Shown in pieces: positions 7,998-18,500 of a stretch of DNA of 64,000 nt. The position numbers and the translations under genes were made by a program. This DNA comes from Vibrio sp. VB16 (lineage in GTDB: Bacteria > Pseudomonadota > Gammaproteobacteria > Enterobacterales > Vibrionaceae), in contig NZ_CP087591.1 in the NCBI RefSeq assembly GCF_015594925.2, positions 1,509,119 to 1,573,118 of the forward strand, read 5' to 3'. Position 1 is the first letter of the stretch. Every line of letters begins with the position of its first letter. The notes beneath the pieces are model-generated. The model was not told the DNA's origin and did no database searches. It saw only the letters and a program-made list of their open reading frames with translations.

Positions 7998-9303
7998 ACA
8001 ACCTATTGAACAGGGCAAGCGCTACGGTGAACTTGTTGAATCGCAAAATACGGCTCGTACTTTGACTTTGGCGACGTGGTCGGTTGCCTTATGTGTTATT
8101 GCTTTTGCTACTTGGTCTATGGTCACTCAAGTTGATGAAATTGCCAAAGCCAAAGGAGCTGTGATTCCTGAAGGCGAGAAGCAAGTATTACAAAGTGCAA
8201 TCGGTGGCAAGTTAAAACAAATCTTAGTGAAAGAAGGTCAATTGGTTGAGAAAGGTCAGCCTCTTGTTGAGTTTGATGCGACCTTTCAACGTACCGCTCT
8301 TGAAGAACTCAAATCTCAACAAGTGACGCTTCTAGCCAGTGTTGAACGCATGAATGCTTTGCTTGAGCAACGAGAGCCCAACCTTGCGGAGTTTGAAGTA
8401 GATTACCCAGAGATTGTTAGCCAACAAAAGGCGCAGTTGAATGCGCAAAAAGCACTCTATTTCCAAAAGCGAGTGGTGCTTGAGAAAGAGAGCGAGGAAA
8501 TTGCAGAGCAGCTTCGTAGCGTAGAAAAGACCTTGCCGAGTTATGAGAAAGAGTTGAATGCGACTAAGCAAGAGTTGAATATATTAGAAAAGGGCTACAA
8601 AACGGGTAATATTTCACGGTTACGGGTGCTTGAAATGCGCCAGAAGTTGGCAAGTATCGAGCAAAAAATTGAAGAAGCTCGTGGTAAGAAGTCGGTATTG
8701 ATTAGACAAGCTGACAGTAATGATCAAAAAATCATACAGCTTCTTGCGGAGGCGAAAGCTAAAGTGAGCGATGATCGTTCTAAAGCCGTATCTGACTTAT
8801 CAGCCCTGAACGCGAGAGTACGCTCAAGCCAAGCAAAATTGACCAACACCATGTTGGTGTCGCCGCTACAAGGTTTGGTGCAAAGCCTGCCAAGCACACG
8901 AAACGGTGGTGTTATTCAGCCGGGTGGGACCGTGGTAGAGATCGTCCCTGTTGGTGGTAAAGCTGACTTTAAAGCCCGTTTGTCGCCAAGAGATATTGGT
9001 TTTGTGAGTGTAGGGCAGCCGACTCGAATCAAGATTGATGCGTTTGATTACAGCCGCTTTGGGGCATTAAAAGGAGCGGTAGAGAGTATTTCGCCAACCA
9101 CAAGTCAAAGTGAACGCGGTGAAATCTATTATGAAGTAGTCGTCTCGGTGGATGTCCCATATTTCCGTGATAATCCGGAGAGCTTTTCTATCTTGCCAGG
9201 TATGACGGGCGAGGTAGATATCACCACTGGTGAGAAATCTGTATTCCAGTATCTATGGAAACCGATTTACACGAACGTGAGTGTCGCGTTTGGTGAGAGG
9301 TAA
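7990..9303 (+). CDS. HlyD-family type I secretion membrane-fusion adaptor
   Basis: A 437-residue periplasmic adaptor linking an inner-membrane ABC exporter to a TolC-type channel. The ATG at 7990 overlaps the previous gene by 8 bp and has AAGGAG upstream, which decides it over an upstream in-frame codon. Residues 22-45 form a single transmembrane anchor (LATWSVALCVIAFATWSMV). A lipoyl-like half (KGAVIPEGEKQVLQS, GGKLKQILVKEGQLVEKGQP), a long coiled-coil hairpin (about 110-290) and a beta-barrel half (VSPLQGLVQSLP, GGVIQPGGTVVEIVPV) follow in the order of the family. The C-terminus GEKSVFQYLWKPIY resembles that of LapC-like adaptors. No outer-membrane TolC homologue is encoded nearby, so a shared one must be used. 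Confidence 0.93.
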   Translation: MAKQPIEQGKRYGELVESQNTARTLTLATWSVALCVIAFATWSMVTQVDEIAKAKGAVIPEGEKQVLQSAIGGKLKQILVKEGQLVEKGQPLVEFDATFQRTALEELKSQQVTLLASVERMNALLEQREPNLAEFEVDYPEIVSQQKAQLNAQKALYFQKRVVLEKESEEIAEQLRSVEKTLPSYEKELNATKQELNILEKGYKTGNISRLRVLEMRQKLASIEQKIEEARGKKSVLIRQADSNDQKIIQLLAEAKAKVSDDRSKAVSDLSALNARVRSSQAKLTNTMLVSPLQGLVQSLPSTRNGGVIQPGGTVVEIVPVGGKADFKARLSPRDIGFVSVGQPTRIKIDAFDYSRFGALKGAVESISPTTSQSERGEIYYEVVVSVDVPYFRDNPESFSILPGMTGEVDITTGEKSVFQYLWKPIYTNVSVAFGER

Positions 9304-9354
9304 TCCCTATAAAGAGTAGCTGGATAGTCAACGAATAAGAAAGTAGAAAAGTAT

Positions 9355-9384
9355 AAAAGGGAGCACATCATGTGTTCCCTTTTT
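9355..9384 (+). terminator. Intrinsic terminator after the secretion operon
   Basis: A 12-bp stem (AAAGGGAGCACA / TGTGTTCCCTTT, one G-U pair) with a 3-base loop (TCA) is followed by TTGGTTTT. It ends the ABC-ABC-HlyD transcript. Confidence 0.75.
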
Positions 9385-9425
9385 GGTTTTTATATTCTCT
9401 GTTTTGTATGTTGTTTAGAGAGAAA

Positions 9426-9454
9426 CAATAGGGAGCAAGTAATGCTCCCTATTG
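9426..9454. terminator. Second hairpin between the convergent secretion and adhesin genes
   Basis: CAATAGGGAGCA and TGCTCCCTATTG form a perfect 12-bp stem with a 5-base loop. It lies 70 bp past the adhesin stop on the minus strand and 120 bp past the adaptor stop on the plus strand. T-rich sequence flanks both sides (TGTTT on plus, TTGTTTC on minus), so it can serve either transcript. The GGGAGCA core is shared with the hairpin at 9355. Confidence 0.6.
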
Positions 9455-9524
9455 TGTTTGCTTAGAGTTTAAGCGGTAAGTTGCAAGCACTAAGCGTTAG
9501 GTAATAAGTACTTGATATTTTTAG

Positions 9525-12500
9525 TTATGAGTTAGGATCTATCTCCGGTAACCCATCGATATCGTGGTGGTGATGCTCATCATCTTGGTTATGGTTGACG
9601 TTCGCATCATGGTGTTCAAGCGCATCTGACATATCCAAGTGCGCTTGGTCATGTGTCGTTGCATCTTGTTGGTCGACTTGTGCAAGTACGATGTCCATGT
9701 CCGCAGGTTGATCGTGAACAGTTGTCGATGTCGGATCGGGCTTAATACCTAGAGCATCCAGATAAGCTGCAGCGCCATGGTGGCTGGTTTTTTGATCGGG
9801 TTCTTGGTGAGCATGCTGGGTTAAATCCAGATAACTGTCATCACTTTGGGTGGTAGTCAAGTCCGCTTGGGAAGCCATGTCTGGCTCGTCATGTAGTACC
9901 GGAGGTGGTGGCGGTGGAGCTGGGTGTGAAGCATGTGCGATAGGAGTGATTGTCATATCAACCACCTCGGTACCAATATTTAGTTTGCCGCTATTCCCCG
10001 GGCCGTGACTCAGTATCTGAATGTTGACATGCGCGACAACTTCATCTTGATTCGAACCTTGTAAGGCAACTTCGAACTTGTCTTCATGTTGACCAATGCC
10101 AGAAGCACTGCCATGTGGCCCTGTGTGAACATTTGCTTGTTCTTGATAATGTAAATCACCGGTTTGAGGGTCAATGGTTAGTGTTCCATATTGCCCATGA
10201 TGACTGGTCACATACTGTCCATTCGGTAGATGGATTCTCCAACCGTGTTGTGTGGTGGGTACTGGTGTTAAAGACGGCAATTGTGGTGGTATGCCAAGCG
10301 TGGCAAACACTTGATGACTTCCTGATGGCGGCTTGACCACGATTGGCTCAGGTATGGCACTTGCAGCAAAACCTTGGTTACCTGCGGTATTTCCGTGTTC
10401 GTCAGTCATGGTCGCCTGTACTTGAGAACCCGGACGAACTTCAATTTGTAACCCATGCTGTAGGCTGTGAGCATCTAATACATGGTCTTGTCCATTAACG
10501 ACAAGGTGCTCGCCAATTTTTGCGTCACCAGGAGGCGTAATTGTTGCTGTGATAGTATTTGGGTGTCCGTGAGCAATTTCTGTTTTGCTGTATAAGTTGT
10601 CAACTCCTGCGTTTTCAAAAGTAATAGTAGGGAGTTTAACCTGAGTGTCGACTTGATAAGCAACATCTGTGGTGGCGTGAGCGCTGTTACCAGCGCTATC
10701 TGTTACCGCGATTGACGCTTCAATTTTTTGGTCAGCATCTGCAGTTAACTCGCTACCAGGAACGGCAATGGAATAGTGTCCTTGTGAGTCTACAGTGCCA
10801 GTATGTTGTGCCCCATTGACGTTCAAAGTAACAATGTCACCGACATTAAAATCACCAGAAACAACCCCTGTGATATCAACAGATGAATTGGATTCTTGAG
10901 CGTTAATTACATTATCAGCGGTAATTGGATCGGTCTGAATAGCGACATGTATTTGCGTATCAACGGTGAAAACTTGTGAACCTGTGGTTGCACTCCCCAC
11001 ATTTCCGACCGCATCGGTAGTTTGTATTGTTGCTTCAATAGAGTGTATTGGTGCAGCCTGACCACTTGCATAACTAGTATGAATATTAGCATGCTCCAAC
11101 ACTCTGCCATCAACTGGAATTGAGAAGTGTCCGCTAACGTCAATAGTGCCCGTGAGAGACAGAATATGCGCCCCGTTTATTTTTAAGCTTACTGTGTCAC
11201 CTGCGTGATAATCGCCAGTCACCGTCCCTGTTATCGGAATGCTTTGACCCGATTCAAGGGCATTAAGCACGTTATCTTGTGTAACTGAATCGACGGTTAT
11301 ATGTGGAATAGGGTTCTGTGTATCGACCAATAAATGAGTTGAAATACGAGGCGTTGAATTGCCAGCAGTATCTACGGTTCCTACTTGTATTGGGTAGTCG
11401 AGATCGGACGCCATGATGTTTTGGTGAATAGATGCACTAAGGGTCAGTGACCATGAACCATCCGATTTTACGGTCGCGTCATAAAAATGATTATTACCAA
11501 CGACAACATACACGACATCACCAGGGGCGATGTTGGAGGTTGTTCCTGTTATCACTAGCGGTTGATTATTCTCAGCAGCATTTAGCGCATTATCATGCGA
11601 TATCGGATTCACAGTCACCGTGCCAGGGCTCGTATCTAAGGTAAAACTAAAGTAAGTCGCTGGAGATAAATTGCCTGCGATATCCGTTTGTCTTACTTGC
11701 AGGTTGTTTACACCTTCTACTGGGTTAAATACGGCAGTCCAAGTGTGTCCGCCATCATTTGAATACTCTACTTTTGCGCCCGCTTCCGTTTGAATTGAAA
11801 GCCGAGAGTCTTTAGTGATTAAGTCTGGGGTGTTGACGGAGTGTGGCCCAGTGTCGTTGCGCAATGAGACAGTCGGCGCGGTAATTGTATTGTCGAGGGT
11901 GAAAGTCAGTGAAGTATTGGTCGACACATTTCCTGCTGTGTCAGTTTGTCTCATACTAACGGTATTTGAACCTTGTTGTGGCGTAAAGCTCGATGTCCAT
12001 GTATGCCCGTTGTCAGTGGAATACTCAACCGTTGCGCCTGCTTCTTGTCCGCCAATAGTTAGTGCACCATCACTGGTGATTAAATCGGAGTTATCACTTC
12101 CCGTATCATGGGTTAATCCAATGGTAAGCGGCGCAACCACAGTATCAACATGTACAGAAAGTAGTGACGATGTTGCAGGTTGCACTGATGAAGGAGCCAA
12201 TGCTTTGGCAGATAGATTATGAGCGCCATCCGTTAAGTTGCTGACCACTGCACTGTATTGACCCGATGTGTCAGATACTGCGTGTCCAACTGGCGTGGAA
12301 CCATCGTAAATAGTGACCAGTGAATAGGGAATGTCAGTGTGTCCCGTTATTGTTGGCGTTGTCTCTTTGGTGACGTTATCCGTATCTGATTTACCTGTAT
12401 CATTCGATGTTGCTAAATCTATTGTAACTCCATTGTTTGGTGGCGTGTTTGTTCCAGTAGGTAAGCTTGGTTGAGTTGTTGTGACCAATGGATTGACAGG

Positions 12501-15500
12501 CACAGTTGTTGAAATCGTTGGTTGCTGACCAGGTACAACTGAAATATGACCATTGGTATCAAAAGTAATGAACTTCGATGATTCGCCACCATGATTGTCA
12601 GCCACTTTTACTTCAAATACATCGGTTCCGTGATACGTGTGTGTAGCTGAGTTATAAGTCATCCCTGCAACCGAAGAGTTTGCCGTGTACACATAGGTAC
12701 CGGAATCCGGATCGACAGAGAGCGAACCAAATTGCCCTGTTGAACTGACGACAGAGAAAGTATGTGTATCTTTAACGTCAACATCGGTTTCAGTGAGGGT
12801 TCCCGTTGTCGGGGTGGTTTGGGTAACAGATAGTATAGGGTCATCATTAGTACCAACGACGGTTATGACTATTTGGTGTTTATCTCCTCCGCGAGAAACC
12901 ACTTCATATGTAACTTGATGTTTTTCGCCTTCAGCAAGTCTATTTAAATTGTTGTTCGGAACCGAGTAAGTCCAGTCGCCGGCTCGGCCAATACTTAAAT
13001 CACCGCCAAATTGGTCACTCACCGCATGTACATTTCGGTTGGCGACGAATTCACTTTCCCCTGAGTCAGGGTCGGAAACAATTAGTACTCCCGATACTGC
13101 CACAGTATGTTGAGAGTCACCTTGAACGTGGACATCCTCTTTTACCGATCCGGTATCGTTTACTGAAAATACAGCAGTATCATTGACTGCTGTTAATGTG
13201 GTACTTGCGCCTGTGTGTGCTACACCGCTATGTCCATCGATGACGTCATAAGAAAAATGCACCTGCCCGTTATAGTTAGTATCGGGGTGGAAGTTAAATG
13301 TCCCATCTTTGTTATCAACAATGACGCCGTGATCAGCGACTAAGTTGGTTATGTTTAAGTGCCCTATGTCGTTGTGATCGATGTCTGTAGCATTTGAAAG
13401 AAGATCGGACTTGTTTAGCTGAATATCGGTATCTTCTATTCCTGGTGCTAATTTAACTTGCGCTGAAACTACTGGTGCATCGTTGGTTCCCTGAACGGTT
13501 ATGGTGAGCAGTTGGCTGGCAGTACCATCTAAGGAATGAACAGTGTGAGTTTCGGTAAATGATTCACCAGCACCGAGTTTTTGTACCTCATCTATGGAGT
13601 TATCAATGGTGTAGTTCCATCTGCCATTAGCGCTGATTTTGAACTGTCCATGGTGTGCAGTATTGACGGTTTCCGCTTGTAGATAAGATTGATCATGGTC
13701 AGGGTCCATCACTTGTAAACGCCCGCCAGCATAGAGGTTCGTGGTGCTCGCTGGAACAAAGTGTTCTTCAATAACAGATTGATTAGCAGGCAATAAATTT
13801 GGCATCGATACATGAATACTCGCGTTGCTATCTTCACCAGTTACTTTAACCATCACCGTCAGAGTTTGCCCATCTGACGTTTTTATCTCATAAGGGAATT
13901 CTTTCGATTCGCCAGCATGTAAACTTGCAACAAGGTCATCAGCGTGGCGGTTTAATGCGCTTTGTAATCTAAATTGGTATGAACCATCAGGCCAAACAGT
14001 TAGATCACCAGGGGCATACCCTTGCCCTATGTATTGTCCACTAAATACAAACTGGGTATTATCACCAGTATCTGGATCGACTAATTGTAATCTGCCACCA
14101 TAGCCGTGTTGTGCGCTATTAAGTGCTTGTGTTTCTGTCATCTGAATAACGTTGGAAGCAAGCGTGGCTTTATCGTCTGTGCCGACCATGGTTATGGTGG
14201 CAATGGCAGGGGTTTGCCCACCATGATTATCATCAATCATGTAATGGACAACGACATCGGATTTCTCACCATCTCCTAGGTGCTGAAATACTTGAGCATG
14301 GCTATCAATGATCAACGAATGACCATCGCTCGCTATTATGACACCTTGAGGTAACTTGCCAGTACTGCCTTCAAATGAAGCCTGTATCTGACTAATAGAT
14401 AAGACATCACCATCAACATCAGTGGCACCTGCAAGTAAATTTATAGTATGGTGCGTATCTGTGTCTTCTGTTACAGAATCAACAATAGGAACATTATCAG
14501 GGTTATCGTTGATCGCGCCTAGTGAGGTGATTGCTCCTGTATGGGTCACTCCACCATGTGCATCCCTAATATCATATGAAAAGTGGACATTACCGTTGTA
14601 ATTTTTCTCCGGTGTAAATGAAAAGCTACCATCTGAATTAATTGCAATTGAACCATGATCAGCATGCAAATTTTCTATAGTAAGTAGCCCAGCATCGTTG
14701 TTATCGACATCGACAGTATTTTGCAGCAATTGTGCGATAGTGATGGTTTGGCGGGTATCTTCTGTGCCGGTGTTAAGTTGTACTTCTGATGAACAATACG
14801 GGCGGTCATTACTGCCATGAATTGTGATAACAATGTTATGAGTTGTACCGTCCGCTGACTTGATTGTGACTGTATCGGTTAGGTTTTGCCCCTGACCGAG
14901 TTTATCAATTGCTCTACCCGTTGAATCTTGGCCTATTGAAGCGTAATAGCTCCAATCACCGTTTTCTTGCAATATCACCTGACCATAATTTCCGTGGTAA
15001 ATACCATTTTGGGCGTGGGCTTCACCACTATCGGCATCGTGGATATTAAGGTGGCCCTTGGTATGGATCTGATCATTCCATAATTTGCCAGTATTGTGAT
15101 GCTGATGATCGGGCGATCGATCGTTCACCCTCGAACCAGACATACTGCCGTCTGGCGCCGTAAAAGTGTGTCCTTCATGCACATCACCAGTATCTGTCCC
15201 TGTAATTTTTGCGGCGTCGCTAACGGCATCTATGTGAAGAGTATTCGTCGCTTTCTGTGAGTCTACATGACCATCATTGACGGTGTACTTAAACTGAACA
15301 TCACCATTGAAATCTTGCGCGGGGACGAATTGAAGTTTACTGATGTCTGCGGTGGCAATGCTCTGACCTGATGAGATGTCATGCCCGTCAAGAACAAACT
15401 TACCTTGTGCCGCTGGTGGTAGCTCTGTAATTGAAATCGAGTGCAACGTGTCTCCGGTGTCGACATCGGTGAACCCAAATTGACTTGCCTGCATTTGATA

Positions 15501-18500
15501 ATGTGTATCTTCTGTTCCGTTGCTGAGAACGACTTTATTCACCGTTGGAACGTCGTTGGTTCCGATGACATCAATATGCAGATCGTAAGCAGTCCCATCA
15601 TAACTATGAACACGATACACCACCGTTTCAGTCTGTCCTTGATCAAGGTGTTGTAGAGCCGCGTTGTCAACGCTATAACCCCAATTTCCGGCGCTGTCGA
15701 TTCGCAACATGCCACCAAATGGATCGTGAATAGAGGTTTCACCAAACTGACTGTATTGGAATTTATTTTCACCGCTGTCGGGGTCAATGACTTGAAGTTG
15801 TCCATTTGCCAGCTCTGTAGTGATGCCGTTGTTGTGAGTGGCATGCGTGCCATCTTCAGTCACGCTTCCTGTTGTCACCTTAGTAATAATTGCTTGATCT
15901 GGAGTACCAGTAATCGTTGTATTTGCACCAGTATGAGTGGTGCCACTATGTGCATCGACGACATCATAGGTAAAATGGATGTTACCGTTGTAATTATGGT
16001 GGGGAGTAAAAGTGAAAGTACCGTCGTGATTATCCCGTATTGAACCATGATCGGCATGAAGGTTAGCGACAGAAAGTTTACCGGCATCGTTTGCATCAAC
16101 ATCTACGCTATTCGAAAGCAGTTCACTGGTTGTGATGGTCTGAGTTAAGTCTTCTTTCCCTGAATTTAGTTGTACTTCTGAAGAGCAATAGGGACGGTCA
16201 TTGCTACCGTTTATGGTAATTACAATATCGTGCGTAGTGCCATCTATAGAGTGGACAGTGATGGCGTCAGTTAATATTTCACCTTCACCAAGTTGGTCGA
16301 TAGCCGTCCCTCTGGTTGTTGGTCTTCCACCAATATGACTGACACTGCCTGCGTCAGCAACGTAATGCCAACTGCCATCCGTGTTTAGAATTAAATCACC
16401 GTAAGTACCGTGATAGTTATAAGCATTAGTATGAGCAGCAAAACCTTGCTCCCCCGTGTCAGGGTCAATCACTGTTAATTGACCATCGGCATATAAAACA
16501 CTATTTCCCAGTGTTGCTATCCCCGGGTGAGCAAAATCGGGTGACATATTATCACCCGCTGTTTTTTCAATGACAGAACCCGTATCCACACCACCAATAA
16601 TGGCGGCATCACTAGTACCAGTAATAGTAATCGTCAGGTTTTCTGTTGAGCTGCTGTTGTGCTCATCAGTGACTGTGACTGGAATCGTAAGGGTTTGAGT
16701 TTGTTTATCTGCCAGATGTTGGTAGGTACTATTCGAAGGATCAAAGCTGTAGCTACCGTCTTTATTTAAGGTCAATCCATCTACAGAATTTGCTACTGAA
16801 TAAGTTAACTGGGCACCATGATCGATATCTGTGCCGACCATTTGATCTTGGAGTAATTGCCCATCTTCGGTAACCGAGTGCGATTGCGCAGCAATAGTTG
16901 GTTTATCGTTTGTGCCATGGACTGATAGTTCTATAGTGTGTGTTGTTCCATCAACAGATCGAATGACAACTGAGTCTTGTTTTACCTCACCCTCGGCAAG
17001 GTTTTGGATATTACGATTGTCTAGTGTGTAGGTGTAATGGCCATCTCGCATAAGCAATATGTGCCCACCTAATTTGGTGTCATAGCCGATACCTTGAATG
17101 GTTTGTGGACCAATATTTGAGTCAAATTGTGCTTCACCCACATCGGGGTCTTGAATATTTAGCTGACCGTCATAATGCAGTTGATAATGGGGGTCTATGT
17201 AGCCTCGGTCTTCGGTGACACCTCTTACAACACTACTAGTTTCTGTATCCGTGATAGTTGCAGTATTGTTTGTTCCATTGATCGTAATGGATATTTGATG
17301 CGGTGTACCATCAGCAGAGTGAATCGTTATTGTATCGGTTGTTGTTGAGCCGTTGCCTAACGCCTGAACGGTTGGGTTAGTGTTATCTAAATAATAAGTC
17401 CATGTGCCATTGTCGTTTAGGTGCAGAGTTCCTAGCGCGCCAGGAATATCGGTGTTAGAGAAGTGCGCTTCGTTAGTGTCGATATCAGAAATAGTCAGTG
17501 TGCCGCTGGTGCTTTGCTGGAGGGTTTCTTTAACAATGCCAGATGACGAACCTCCGATCATTGCTTTGTCATTTGCTCCATTGATGTTAATGACAATTTG
17601 ATGAGGAGTGCCATCTACAGAATGCACAGTAATGGTATCAGTAGCGGTTTTCCCTTTAGATAAGGCTTGCACTTGCGGGTTGTTATTGTCTAAATCGTAG
17701 CTCCAAGAGCCTCCTTCGGTAAGGTGGAGATTGCCAAACAAGCCAACCAAATCACCCGCTTGAAAATGGCTTTGTCCTGAATCAGCATCGGTTACATTAA
17801 GTTGTCCCATTGCCTGAATGTGACCATCTTCAATGATTAACCCAGAATCCTTCCCTGTGATCACTGCATTGTCATCGGTTCCACCTATTACCATCTGCAG
17901 TGTTTGTGGAGTGCCATCGATGGTATGGACGGTAAAGCTTTCTATCGCGTGATCTGGGTTAGTAAGTGCTTGAATTGTAGATTGTGAGTTATTAACGTTG
18001 TACTGCCAGTGACCTTGTTTATCAATGGTAAAAACACCGAATTTTCCAACAAGGGTTTCAGCTTGAAGCCCACTTTCATTTTGGTCAGGATCGAGAACAT
18101 CTATTTTTCCGTTGGTGGTCAGGAAGCCTTGAGAGTTAACCTGTTTGTCTTCGGTGACCGCGCCTGACAAATCACCAAAAATCGCCGGCGTATCTTCCTT
18201 ACCTGCAACGGGTACTTGAACAATTACCTTAGCACCATTTGAAAGGTGAAGCGTAAAGCTATCGGTTCCTGTTTGATGGTTTTGCAGCAGAATGTATTCC
18301 GGCGAATTTGGGGCAAGGGTAAATGTATACCCGCCATTCGCATCCACTTTGAGGCTGCCATAAATACCTTGTATCGTTTCTGTTTTGAATACAATTGGGT
18401 CTACTGCGTGAATTGGCGGCTGAGGTGCATTAGTTAGTGGTGACTGCGTGTCGTGATGTGCCGAGACCGAGTTTAGTGAAGCAATAGTCGTTGCAGGAAT

